Counted from the stretch's first letter, positions 1-10,171 are shown. The stretch is 64,000 nt of DNA from Coprinellus micaceus (GCA_951394405.1 OX596346.1:2356001-2420000); one strand, 5' to 3'. Made by a program: numbers and translations. Notes: a model not told the origin generated them from the sequence alone.

Positions 1-2
1 TT

Positions 3-185
3 CCACATCCAGAGGAGCCTCCCCAACCTGCTGAACAACACGGACACAGGGTGGATGATACATTGGAGAACTTAGAGGAGGAAGAACTGGCCCTCGCTGA
101 CCTTGATGGAGACTCCGATGGTGGTGACCTGGGGTTTGATGAGCATGACTTACAAGAGCCAGAGCCAGGTGAGGAATCGGATTGA
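3..185 (+). CDS. C-terminal end of an unknown ORF (partial)
   Basis: An open frame runs in from the window edge and stops at 183-185. The visible ~60 residues are rich in Glu, Asp, Pro and Gln, with a run of four acidic residues and many Asp/Gly. Acidic tails like this end many fungal transposon-encoded proteins, and the surroundings are all mobile elements, so a transposase C-terminus is the natural guess. No catalytic motif is visible and the family cannot be named. Confidence 0.35.
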   Translation, partial: PHPEEPPQPAEQHGHRVDDTLENLEEEELALADLDGDSDGGDLGFDEHDLQEPEPGEESD

Positions 186-807
186 GACAGGGTGTGGCTC
201 AGGTGGCAATTTATTACCTTGTGGCATTGTATCCACCCACCTCTGAAAATTCAATAATCAAATTTATGACTTATACTGAGACCCCACAATACCAGGAAGA
301 GGACAGGATAACCTATATGCATGTCCTAATCATTGAGTGGCCCTGTACAAGGTACAATGAAGACTGCAACACATACAGCTCAGCATGACATGCCCAAACA
401 ATGTGAGCATTGGGCAACCTTGGCAGCTACTGTCCTACTGGTGGGTACTGGTCAACCATTCACCTCCCTTGACTAAATTGTGGACCATGGTCAACCCCAA
501 CCAGTGGTCTTTTGGGATGATCCTTTACTGACCATTAGCTGAAGATCATGTGGTCAACCCTGGCCATTTCTGTGCTCCTGATCACACAGTTGTCATCTGT
601 ATCGATATTATGCCAGCAGATATGTCCATCTCTTACCATAGAATTCTGACAAACAAATGGCCTAGCAATGAGCAAGACCTGAGCAGAGCCTTCCCAGACC
701 TCTGCAAGGATTGTATATCAGGTCAACAGATTCCTCCATGGCTGACTTGACCATTGCGTGACAAGCAATTGTCACACCTTGCCAACATCAGATAAGATCC
801 CTCAGAA
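186..807. other. No gene recognised
   Basis: I see only short open frames without recognisable motifs and no clear repeats. The stretch lies between an acidic ORF tail and the rearranged Copia element and is probably transposon-derived. Confidence 0.4.
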
Positions 808-1331
808 TCATAGGCAAGGGTCAACAATACCACCATAAACCAGCCTCCCTCGATTTTCCTGATGGCACCCAGAATAGAACAAGTTGTACGACGTGGCAGG
901 CTGCGCCTGACGTGTCCAAATCGCGGGAGCGAGTAGGGGACCGTACCAGTGAGCCTGTGCGGAACCGAGGAACCGAGGGAACCGAGTAGTGGGTCCGAAA
1001 TAGCGAAGACAAAGGGAACCCCAAAGGGAATGAGTTGGGGGTGTGGAAAGATGGGCCGATCCTGCGATAAGCTGGCAAGCTACGTGGCAGGGAACGAGAG
1101 GGAGGCTAGAAACGCTGGCGTCAAGTTGACTGGGCAAGACAGCAAGGGGCCAGCAGCAAAGGGAGGCCGGGAAACGAGGGTCGAAGTCGTTGAGAATTGG
1201 GAGGCCGATTGCGAGAGAACCGGCGGGCGTAGACATGTGAAACGTTGGGGAACGAGTGAGGGACGTGTACGCAGTGGGGTGAACGCAGAAACAACAACGA
1301 AGGAGGTCTTCAGAGTGCGGGGCTCATAACT
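808..1331 (-). mobile_element. Inverted Copia leader with primer-binding site
   Basis: Read on the minus strand, the sequence next to the LTR at 1332 begins with one A followed by GTTATGAGCCC (1320-1330). This 11-mer is the complement of the conserved anticodon arm of eukaryotic initiator tRNA-Met. Copia-group elements are known to prime reverse transcription with a half initiator tRNA. This is therefore the true 5' leader of a Copia element, in the opposite orientation to the RT/RNase H ORF at 1643-3880. A minus-strand open frame follows (1236-808) that could be the start or remnant of gag. It has no CCHC motif, so gag is not proven. Confidence 0.55.
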
Positions 1332-1641
1332 TGTTGAAAGTGTAACTGGGGGCAGGGACACTGAAGCCTCTAGGTCAGAGTACTGAACTGATGATATTAG
1401 GGCATACTGCTACTCACCTGAAGCCTCTAGGTCAGAGTACTGAACTGAGGGGCCTCAGGGCAATACATGGAGTGTTGATACACAGGAATCAGGTCACATG
1501 ATGCTAGATGATCCAGTTATGATAACTAAGTCTGATTAGATCAAGATAACTGATGAAGGGCAAGATCATGATGGATAAGGGTGATCTGTGAATGGATAAG
1601 GATGGATAAGGGTGGAGTCACCAAGTCACCAAGTTCCAACA
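1332..1641 (-). repeat. Copia LTR, 5' copy in inverted orientation (~310 bp)
   Basis: The copy has TGTTG...CAACA termini. Its segment ~1418-1641 is the near-perfect reverse complement of 3946-4167, with only scattered mismatches. It also contains an internal direct duplication of a ~30 bp word at 1361-1391 and 1418-1448. In a normal LTR element the two LTRs are direct repeats; here they are inverted. The inner end joins Copia coding sequence without a gap at 1641/1642. Confidence 0.8.
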
Positions 1642-2473
1642 ACTTCGTGGTGCGAGTCCTGCCCCTCAGCCTGTCAGACACACAGGACGGCAGTCAAAGC
1701 AGCCAGGGGAGTGGTGGAAGGTGCCTAAACCGGTTCAACGTGGTGCTAGCCTCAGTGATTCTGACTCTGAATCTGAACGCTCACCCTCTCCTCCTCCTGC
1801 ACCTGCCCTTCCTGTGCCTGCACCTCCCATCCCAGCTCCCACACCTGCACCTGCACCGCCTCTTGCTGCCCCCGCACCTCGTCCTCTCACTGCCCCTGTC
1901 CTTGGCCGGGCCCTTGCACTGCAATTCGCCCCTGCTCCCCCAGCTCTCTGGGAAGCCAGGGAACCGAGTCCTGCCGTTGAGGATGAGAGTGATGACGACA
2001 TGGGTGGATATGGTGAAGTCAACAACTTCGCAGGTGTCTCTGCCACTGGTGACCCTCGTACCTACAGGGAAGCCCTTGCTCGTCCTGACAGTCAGCACTG
2101 GGAAGCTGCTGCATGCGAGGAGATCCTCACCCTCACAGGCAATGGGACTTGGGAGCTAGTTGAACTGCCTCCTGGAGCCAAGGCCATCCCCTCTGGCTGG
2201 GTCTTCAAGACCAAACGCACTCCTGACGGCAAGGTTGAACACTTCAAGGGTTGTATTGTGGCCAAGGGCTGCAGCCAACGTCCTGGGATTGACTACTCTG
2301 AGACCTATGCCCCCACCTTCCGTCCTGCTGCCTTTCGTAACGCCCTTGCAGCTGCTGGGATTGAGGACATGCACCTTCGTTCCTGCGACTTCTCCTCTGC
2401 CTTCACTAATGGCGACTTGGACGAAGTCATCTACATGCGCCAGCCTGAGGGCTTCCACCAAGGTGGTCCCAAC

Positions 2474-2752
2474 TGTTGTGTTGTGCTCTGTCGCAATCCA
2501 ATGGCGTTGACCTCTGCCCTCGCAGGCTCACAGACTGCCATCAGCCACACATAGGTTCCCAGTGCAACCACAGTGTGCAACAGTCTAACCGAGCCTGGGC
2601 ACGTCTAGCTTGGCTGTTTGGTACCCCATTCAGTTAGCAGTTCATGCAACTAAGGCCGGATAGCTCAGTGGTTAGAGCATCCACCCGGAGATGGGAAGGT
2701 CCTTGGTTCAAACCCAGGTCTGGTCATTCTTTTCTGTCACTTGTATCCCAAC
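2474..2752 (+). mobile_element. Insertion with tRNA-like head inside Copia RT
   Basis: The RT reading frame is interrupted between the codons for GGPN and MVCLLKKS. The flanks share TCCCAAC (2467-2473 and 2746-2752), which looks like a 7 bp target-site duplication; removing one copy plus the insert restores the frame. The right third of the insert holds a complete tRNA-like fold (separate entry). The left ~180 bp show no recognisable motif. A tRNA-derived SINE is the best explanation. However, the tRNA part lies near the 3' end rather than the 5' end, so a composite or unusually ordered element is possible. Confidence 0.6.
2654..2726 (+). tRNA. tRNA-like cloverleaf (SINE head or tRNA pseudogene)
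   Basis: The 7 bp acceptor stem pairs GGCCGGA (2654-2660) with TCTGGTC (2719-2725), using two G-U pairs. The D arm has GCTC/GAGC. The T arm has CTTGG/CCAGG around a 7 nt TTCAAAC loop. The Pol III A box starts at 2661 (TAGCTCAGTGG) and the B box GGTTCAAACCC is at 2705-2715. A TTTT terminator follows at 2730-2733. The anticodon arm pairs poorly and lacks a U at position 33, so the anticodon cannot be assigned and a functional tRNA is unlikely. Confidence 0.6.
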
Positions 2753-3936
2753 ACCAACATGGTGTGCCTGCTCAAGAAGTCGCTCTACGGCCTCAAGCAA
2801 GGTGCCAGGCAGTGGAACAAGAAGCTGCATGCAACGCTTCTGGACATGGGATTCACTCAGCTCCAGTCTGACCGGTCTGTCTACATCTACGCTCATGGAG
2901 ACGTCCACATCATCCTCCCCGTCTACATTGACGACATGACTCTGGCCTCCAAGAGCAAGGAGGCACTGGATCGAACTGTGGAGGAGCTCTCCAAGCGGTT
3001 CAAGCTGCATGACTTGGGTGAAACCAAGTTCATCCTTGGTGTTGAAATCATCAGGGATCGTCCCAACTGGTCCATCTCCCTCTCCCAGCACCAGTACATC
3101 ATCGACATCCTTGCTCGTTACAGTTTCGAGTCCTGCAGCCCTGTAGGCACTCCTCTCCCTCCTGGAATCAAGCTCTCCAAGTCCATGGGTCCCATCACCC
3201 AGGATGAGATTGAGTTCATGCGCAGCATCCCCTACCTCAGCATCCTTGGTGCCATCCTCTACCTTGCCACCATGACTCGTCCTGACATCTCCTACGCCGT
3301 TGGCTTCCTTGGCCGCTTCAGCGCCAATCCAGGACATTGTCACTGGGCTGCTCTCAAGCACCTCCTTCGCTACCTCAAGGGCTCTATGGATTACAAGCTC
3401 ACCTACAGTGGAAAAGGCGTCAACTCAGTCACATTTGAGACCTACTGTGATGCCTCCCATGGTGACTGCCTTGATTCTGGACGCTCTACTGGTGGTTATG
3501 TCACCACTGTGGCTGGAGGTGCTGTGAGCTGGTCCAGCAAGCTGCAGACTATTGTTGCTCTCTCTAGCACAGAGGCTGAGTACATGATTGCAGTTGAGGC
3601 TGGAAAGGAGATCCTATGGATGCGCAACATCCTTGGCGAGTTTGGCTTCCCCCAGCATGGTCCATCCACCCTCCACATCGACAACCAGTCCGCTATCAGT
3701 GTCAGCAAGAACCCCGAGCACTTTGGACGCATGAAGCACCTGGATCTGCGGTTCTTCTGGTTGTGAGACATTGTGGAAGCTGGTACCATTGCCCCTGTTC
3801 ACATCAAGGGCACTGAGCAGCCTGCGGACTGCCTCACCAAGGCCCTTCCTCTTCCAGCCATCCGACTTGCACAAGAATGACTTGGACTCTGTGCAGATTA
3901 AGGGAGTGTATTGACTGAAGGGAGTGAGTCTCAGTC

Positions 3937-3945
3937 AAGGAAGTG
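3937..3945 (+). promoter_or_regulatory. Copia polypurine tract
   Basis: AAGGAAGTG lies directly before the TG that opens the 3' LTR at 3946. This is the position where LTR elements keep the plus-strand primer. Confidence 0.5.
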
Positions 3946-4167
3946 TGTTGGAACTTGGTGACTTGGTGACTACACCCTTATCCATCCTTATCCATTCACA
4001 GATCACCCTTATCCATCATGATCTTGCCCTTCATCAGTTATCTTAATCTAATCGGACTTAGTTATCATATCTGGATCATCTAGCATCATGTGACCTGAGT
4101 CCTGTGTATCAACACTCCATGTATTGCCCTGAGGCCCCTTAGTTCAGTACTCTGATCTAGAGGCTTC
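3946..4167 (+). repeat. Copia 3' LTR, truncated
   Basis: It begins TGTTGGAAC after a polypurine tract and matches the reverse complement of the 5' copy until ~4167. The last ~85 bp of the LTR (including the CAACA end) are missing and LINE sequence follows. The element was broken here by the LINE or by a deletion. Confidence 0.75.
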
Positions 4168-4437
4168 TACGCTTCTTGATCTCTTACCACCACCTTCCTA
4201 ATCGGGCCGATCTATCTCCACGCTTGCAACATCTCTACCCCGTCGCCAGGAAGGTGTACTGCCGACTGCTAGGCTGGTATACGACCACCGAGGGCATCAT
4301 CAATGTCCTCAATGAAGAAAAAAGCCGCCACACGCCGGGAGAAGTCGTCCCCAATGGGCAACTGATCCCGCACGTCGTCCCAAGATCCCAGCCACCAGGC
4401 TTCCTCTACACCAAGACCCCCCTCACGGGCCGCCTCT

Positions 4438-6426
4438 ATGCACTCCAACAGGGACCTATCCCAGGGCCCTCAATCCACCTCATTAGGGGCGCAAGCCCGC
4501 AAACGATACACACCGGACATGCCCACTCTCCGGGGTGCACATGGACCACCTCAAACATCGACGAGCACCAAAGCCCAGAGCGACGATGACCTGTTGAACA
4601 TCAGCAGAGGGGGTACAGAGGATCAGGGCACCCACTCTGCCACCGTCCCACCATCCACAGTCTACAGGGAGAAGGATGGGAGCGAGAGTAGCGACAAGGA
4701 TGATGAGGAGGCGGTGAGTTTTGGCTTGGAAGTGACCAGGACCCCATTCCCCACCCCGGCACCCTCCAGCACTCTCACCCTAGAAGACGCCATCTCCTCC
4801 CTCAACCGAGCTGCCAAGTTCTTCCTCAGACAGGATCCCCCCACTGCAGAACCCGACGCACTCAAAACTCTATGGTTCATGCTGGACCAAGTTGACGCCG
4901 CCGTCCAAGGCTCTGCCTGGAGGCCAGCGTTCAAATCCTTGGAGGACGAGGACATGATGACCCCACCAGGCACTCGCCCTCCTTCTCCCCGCAACCAAGC
5001 TACTCCCCGCGCCCAGAGGATTCAATCCCCTCCGATTCAGTTCGGAAGGATCCCTCCCTTCGGACGTGGAGATAGCGAGGATCCTCTAGCCAGCCGGCTG
5101 GTTGGTGACACCGCCCACGACATTCCGCTGCACCCGATGCAGGTTGAGGAAGTTGAGGACAGCATGTACGCCTCGGAACCCGCCGTCGGGGACTGGGCCT
5201 CTCATGTCGAGCAGATGAAAGTCGAGGACGTAAGCGTCCCGGCTGACATCATGCACAGCGTTCTATCTACGCGTCCCCAAGGGGACATGACCACTGACTG
5301 GGCAGCACTAGCTCAGCAGCAGCAGCAAGTGGAGGCCAGCCAGTGGGCATCACCGTTGGTGTCCCCACAGGCTCGGCTCCTGCAGCAGCAGCAGCAAGTG
5401 CTCATGCCCCGCAGGTGGGGAGGAGGAGGAGGTGAGCTGGCACAAGCCCCTCCCTCATCCTCGCAACTCCCTGCATCTCATCCTGAGCTTGGCACCCTGC
5501 CAGCTGGGTACACATCTTGGGATGTGTACACAACCTCGATCTCTGCGACAATCCGTGCGGCTGTCAAGGAGAAATCGAAGGAAGAGGCGTACCCCTCCAC
5601 ATCTACACAGCAGCCTGGTCCACCACCAGGAGGCCATCCCACCTGGGACTTGTACCGGCTTGCCGTAGGCGTCAAGCTTTGTGAGAGGCTTCGTGACACC
5701 CCCCCGCCCAGTGCAGGCGCCCACACATCCGACTTTGGTCACCAGACCAATAAAGACCGCTCGACTATCATCAAGCCCAAGAAGAGGAAGAAGACAGACA
5801 AGCACCTCCCTACTGGCTCGCCCATCCCAGTGGACCAGAACCCCATCCCGGAACGTCCCACCCCTGTGGAGGAACATCCCAAAGATTCTCGGAACACTCA
5901 GGAACCGGCCCCACCCAGCCCAAACCCGAGCCTTCCGTTCTCTGCGGCTACACGGAAGTGTGTGCACGATGGAGGCCCGAGGCTGCAGCCAAAGGCTCCC
6001 ACCGTCCCCTTCCAGAGAGTCGGCCTTCCGGTCGGCCCTCAGAAGCCTATTCCCAAACCCGCAGCCCTCAGGCCATGGAACGTCATTGCCAAGGGAGGCA
6101 AGACGATACCGAGTTACATCGAGGCTGCTGCCACTTGGGGGCGGGCTCGACCTGACCTATCTCCTTCGCAGATCGCCAAGGTTATCAACGGTGGACCTGT
6201 CCCTCCCCTCCCTCAGGCTAACCCTCCTCCGATCTCTGCTGGCCCCATCTCAAGCAGGAAGAAGCAGAAGAAGACGGTTATCCCCGCATCTATGACCAAG
6301 GGTCCGCCTCACACGCAGATCATGGTCTTGTTCAACCAGAAGGATGGACGGATTCCTACCATGGACGGCGCATTCGCCATGGCAGGTATGAACGACATCC
6401 TTCAGCGGGCCGGATCTACACTCTGA
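4438..6426 (+). CDS. LINE ORF1, N-terminal low-complexity part
   Basis: A 662-residue frame starts at the ATG at 4438. It is proline-, serine- and glutamine-rich with two short poly-Gln runs, a GGGGG run and Lys/Arg-rich patches (PKKRKK near residue 443). No enzyme domain is visible. ORF1 proteins bind LINE RNA. The stop at 6424-6426 is probably a frameshift, because a +1 shift keeps coding for ~25 residues and the zinc-knuckle part lies downstream. Confidence 0.6.
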   Translation: MHSNRDLSQGPQSTSLGAQARKRYTPDMPTLRGAHGPPQTSTSTKAQSDDDLLNISRGGTEDQGTHSATVPPSTVYREKDGSESSDKDDEEAVSFGLEVTRTPFPTPAPSSTLTLEDAISSLNRAAKFFLRQDPPTAEPDALKTLWFMLDQVDAAVQGSAWRPAFKSLEDEDMMTPPGTRPPSPRNQATPRAQRIQSPPIQFGRIPPFGRGDSEDPLASRLVGDTAHDIPLHPMQVEEVEDSMYASEPAVGDWASHVEQMKVEDVSVPADIMHSVLSTRPQGDMTTDWAALAQQQQQVEASQWASPLVSPQARLLQQQQQVLMPRRWGGGGGELAQAPPSSSQLPASHPELGTLPAGYTSWDVYTTSISATIRAAVKEKSKEEAYPSTSTQQPGPPPGGHPTWDLYRLAVGVKLCERLRDTPPPSAGAHTSDFGHQTNKDRSTIIKPKKRKKTDKHLPTGSPIPVDQNPIPERPTPVEEHPKDSRNTQEPAPPSPNPSLPFSAATRKCVHDGGPRLQPKAPTVPFQRVGLPVGPQKPIPKPAALRPWNVIAKGGKTIPSYIEAAATWGRARPDLSPSQIAKVINGGPVPPLPQANPPPISAGPISSRKKQKKTVIPASMTKGPPHTQIMVLFNQKDGRIPTMDGAFAMAGMNDILQRAGSTL

Positions 6427-6585
6427 GTCCTATCTGGCAGCCAGGCTTACAGGGCCTGGAGCCTTCGAACGATGGATGTTCCGACTGAACGCAACTTAAA
6501 TGCCCTGTGAGGGTGGATCACCCAAGTAATCCCAGACTAGTCCCGCGATCTGTGGGTCAGTCTTCCTCAGTCCACCAGCTATCTC

Positions 6586-7227
6586 GTGATACATGGTGTT
6601 CCCAAATACCACGTTGGGGGAAATCTCACTATTTTCTCTGACATCGACAGTGCGTTCAAGGCCTCGCCCTTGAAGCTGCACTATATCATGACAGCCCGTC
6701 CCCGGGTCGTCAACTCTGAGTCGAAGAACTCCACCTCGGTGACAGTCTACTTCAATATCTGGGACTCCCAAGCTGGGACCCGTGCGAAGGCCTTGAACAA
6801 CAAGACCATCAACATGTTTGGCAGGGCGTGCCTCATCAGGTCCACCCCTCATCACCCCGGTGTCCCCTTTTGCAAGAACTGTTGCAAGTGGGGGCACGCT
6901 AATTTCATGTGCCGGACCTGTTGCAGGTGTCCCATCTGCGGCAAGTCTCATACTCGGGAGGAGCATCGCCACCATGCGAGCTGCTGCAAGGGCAAGCCCA
7001 AGCAACTCCCAAAACCTATCCCTCCCACCGCGGAGGAGATCAAATCTTGCCCCCATCGTGTACGTTGTATCAACTGCAGGAAGGAGGGCCACGATGCCGA
7101 GTCATCGAAATGTCCGTTCTGGTATGCGAGGTTCAACCGCGCCCAGATCGACGCTCTCAACAAGCAGGTACATGATCGTCAAGATCATGGCCAGCTTCAA
7201 TCTAACCCAGTCCTTCCTAATGTTTAG
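6586..7227 (+). pseudogene. LINE ORF1, CCHC zinc-knuckle C-terminal part
   Basis: The frame has no proper ATG and is separated from the upstream ORF1 piece by stops, so it is a frameshifted continuation. It carries Cys/His clusters: a first knuckle of C-x2-C-x4-H-x4-C type, a second CPICGKSH cluster, and a third C-x2-C-x4-H-x5-C knuckle near 7066-7113. Repeated knuckles at the end of ORF1 are typical of Tad/Jockey-like LINEs. The ORF2 frame overlaps or follows directly. Confidence 0.75.
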
Positions 7228-7246
7228 TACGACATTACAGAAGATT

Positions 7247-9043
7247 AGGGTTTTGTCTTTCAATATTGCTAAGTCTCCAAATGACATTGTAGTACTCCTC
7301 GAATTTCAATGTAAATTGTTGGATATTGTATTCTTGCAAGAGCCTCCCTGGAGGCTCATCCGCCACGCCCCCTCTGCGCATGACAAAGAAGGTATGGCAG
7401 TATGGGGTTCGCCCCGTCATCCTAAGTGGACCTGCATGGTCCCTCCCACCGAGCCTGAGACACGCCCGCGTGTCATGGCATATGTAAATAAGAGATTGGA
7501 CATCCTCCGCCCAACCTACCATCGAGACCTTATCGACGATCAAGATGTCATGGTGATCTCCCTGTTCGCAGGTGATGAGCCCATGCACCTCATGAATGTA
7601 TACTCAGACGCCGACCATCGAGCAATTTGCTTCCTCGACTGCCACACAGAATCACTCCCAGCCATGGACTACATGGCTGGAGACTTCAACTGTCACTCCA
7701 GAGAATGGGACAATGCCATTCCAAACCATGGAGACACAGCTATCCTCCTGCTGGAGACAGCAGCCCGCCTGGGTGTGGAGTACTCCCTGCCCGTCAATCC
7801 AGGACCCACTTATGTGTCCTACGCTGACGCGAATATCAAGTCTGTGATAGACATGGTATTTGTGCAACCTGCCTATGTCCTCTCAGCCGCACCGCTGAGG
7901 GACCAGGACCTCAAGGGGACGTCGGATCATTATCCACTATCCTCAATCATCAGGCTCAGCAACCATGCTGAGCGTATCAAGGGCTGCACCCTCAAGGAGG
8001 ACGCGGTTGCCCCTTTCTTTATGCAGGTCGAAAAGGAGATGCCCGGTCTCTCCGACTTGTACGATCTCAACACCGCAGAAGGAGTGGAGGAGCTCTCTGT
8101 GGCGATTGAAAAGGTGTTCTCCGATGCGTGGTTTGCCCACTCAGAAGAGTATATCATCACCCCCCGCTCTAAGAAGTGGTGGACTGACGAATGTCAGAAG
8201 GTGTACGACGAGTGGAAAGCGGATGATTCTGCCAAAACCCGTGGTGCATTTCGACGTCTTGTAAAGAAGATGAGGCGGGATTTCTTTGATGAACGCATCA
8301 AGGATATCTCTGCAACAGACAAACGCCCCTGGGACCTAATGGACTGGGTCAAGGAGCACAAGAACCCACCGTGCGAGGCTATCCAACATAACAGACAGCC
8401 TTGTCACAATCTCAACCAGCTTTGGGGAGCCCTACATGGCACATACAATGCGGCCAATGACCAACCAGTCGATCTGAGTTTACTGGACGAACTCCCCAAC
8501 GAGCCTGTCAGGGAATGGCCAGTTTTCTCTCTCCTGGAAATGAGGCAGGCCCTAGAGGCCTGCTCATCTCGATCTGCTCCAGGCCCTGACCATGTCACAT
8601 GGCAGCACCTGAAGTACATTTTCACTGTACCTGAATGCGAAAAGGTCATGATGGACTTGGCCAATGCCTGCATAAAAACTGGGCACTGGCCAAAACATTT
8701 CAAGGACTCACTTTCGATCATCATACCAAAACCGAATAAGCCGTCCTACTCTGCCCCAAAGGCGTTCAGACCCATTGTGCTTCTGAACACCCTTGGTAAA
8801 CTGGTTGAAAAGATGATTTCCAACCGCTTTCAGTTTGACATGATCAAGTATGATCTTGTCGATCCAAATCAAATGGGAGGGGTGCGCCAGCGCTCCACCA
8901 AAGACGCAGGCCTATTCCTGACGCACCTGGTGCGGACAGGGTGGGCAGCAGGACTTAAGACGAGCGTTGTAGCCTTTGACATTGCTCAGTTCTTTCCGTC
9001 CATCAACCATGAGTTCTTACACCAGAATGAAGCTCTGCACTGA
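7247..9043 (+). pseudogene. LINE ORF2: AP endonuclease + truncated reverse transcriptase
   Basis: The N-terminal part is an apurinic-type endonuclease: LSFNIAKS at the start, FLQEPPW, GDFNCHSREW (~7678-7707), a VIDMVF strand and TSDHYPL (~7918-7938, the catalytic SDH). RT blocks follow: SAPGPDHVTW, LSIIIPKPNKP, FRPIVLLNTLGKLVEK, QMGGVRQRST and motif A VAFDIAQFFPSINH (~8969-9010). The frame ends soon after motif A. The same frame is open upstream to 6818, but that part overlaps the zinc-knuckle frame, so the ORF2 start is uncertain. The protein lacks the RT active-site YxDD and cannot be active. Confidence 0.85.
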
Positions 9044-9186
9044 GTTGTTCGATCCCAAGAACCAGGAGGATTCTATTTCGTAAAGATACATAGGGCAATA
9101 GGTGTACACTTGCTAAACTACAGTATTTTAGACACTTCCGAGCCATTATTCTAAAATCAGTGAACGTGAAAACATATTCAAGAGTA

Positions 9187-10170
9187 CTTTACTGTGCCCC
9201 ACTTCTCTAATTGGACTCCATTGGGTATCCAATAGGGTCCATTGGAGTCCAATTGGGGTTGTTGGGTAGACTGCCCCCCAAATTCTATGCCATTGGGCCT
9301 AGCCCACCCCAACCAACCCCAATCTACCACCCAAAATTCACACATTGGACTCCAATTGGACCAAAAATAACAGTTTCCCCAGCCTAGACTCACAAGACAC
9401 CATTGGGGTTGCAATTTGGGGTCCATTAGACAAAATCTCATTGGACTCCAATGGAGTTCCAGTGGGGACCCATGACCCAAGTGGGACAAAAGCATGGGTA
9501 TGGGAAACTGTGGCTGTGCTATTTTGACATATGATATCATTCTGTCACATTAGTTCCGGAAAAATCGGGAAAATTACCGAAAATATTCCCATCATTCTTG
9601 TTTGGGAAATATGACATCATAATTATTATGACAAATTTGACATGTAACCTTATTCTGCCACATTAATTCTGGAAAATTCTGGAAAAATACTGAAAAAATT
9701 CCTATCTTACCTGTTCATGAGATATGATGTCATGCATATGTTGATTTGATGTCAGGGCTGATCCAAAATCTAAAGACTGGTAATTTGATTCAGTTACTAT
9801 ATTTGCATTCAGGGGGTCTGATATGAGTGTGATGATAACTGGTGACAACTGTGGGAAAGATAATGATTTCTCACACAGCCTACAGTTGCATAAAAGACAG
9901 ATGTGGCTAGTGTCTTATTGGACTCCAATTGGAGTCTAGTTGAAGTCCAATCACTACCAAACATTTCACTCTGGAGTCTGGACAGAGTTGGTTGGACTTG
10001 GTTGGACTTGGGTTGGAGTCCAATTGGAGTGGGCTGGGGTGGGCTAGACTTGGTTGGGGTTTATTGGGTTTCCACTGGACTCCAATGGACCCCAGCCCCC
10101 CCAGGCTGGATATCCAATGGGGTGGCTGGACTCCAATGGAGTCCAATTAGACAAGTGAGGGAGTGTGAAG
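9187..10170. mobile_element. TIR element made of TTGGACTCCAATTGG-type words (~984 bp)
   Basis: The left end (9187-~9385) and right end (~9975-10170) are imperfect inverted repeats. Both share CACTTsTCTAATTGGACTCCATTGG near the tip and CTAGCCCACCCCA further in. TA dinucleotides flank both ends (9185-9186 and 10171-10172), fitting a TA target duplication as in Tc1/mariner-type elements. The arms are saturated with overlapping copies of the palindromic word TTGGACTCCAATTGG/GGAGTCCAA. The AT-rich core has two diverged ~95 bp tandem copies (~9530-9620 and ~9625-9735). No transposase is encoded, so it is non-autonomous. Confidence 0.7.
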
Positions 10171-10171
10171 T

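Larger units (their letters stand above)
1642..3880 (+). pseudogene. Ty1/Copia pol fragment (IN-RT linker, RT, RNase H), disrupted
   Basis: The frame opens in the linker downstream of integrase (GEWWKV near 1709-1723) and continues through a Pro/Ala-rich stretch. It then enters Copia reverse transcriptase: the WELV, GWVFK, FKGCIVAKG and DFSSAF motifs, then after an insertion KKSLYGLKQ, the catalytic YIDD at ~2929-2940, and TRPDISYAVGFL. RNase H follows with DASHGD, STEAEY and HIDNQSAIS. Gag, protease and integrase are missing. There are two breaks: a ~279 bp insertion at 2474-2752, and an in-frame TGA at 3764-3766 where relatives have Arg, as expected from CGA to TGA. After this stop the frame continues through the family-typical PADCLTKALP to the terminal TGA at 3878-3880. 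The element cannot move by itself. Confidence 0.9.
4176..9043 (+). mobile_element. Non-LTR retrotransposon (LINE), truncated at its 3' side
   Basis: The order is ORF1 (4438-6426), a frame-broken zinc-knuckle part of ORF1 (6586-7227) and ORF2 with AP endonuclease and reverse transcriptase (~7247-9043). The element ends just after RT motif A, so the catalytic YxDD box, thumb, 3' UTR and tail are absent. LINEs are normally 5'-truncated by incomplete reverse transcription. A missing 3' side therefore points to a later deletion. The junction with the truncated Copia LTR at ~4168 suggests that the LINE and Copia remnants were brought together by rearrangement. Confidence 0.85.

Noticed and set aside
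2654..2726. Functional tRNA gene
   Set aside because: The anticodon stem pairs poorly, there is no U33 and the locus lies inside a disrupted RT ORF, so a tRNA-derived repeat is more likely.
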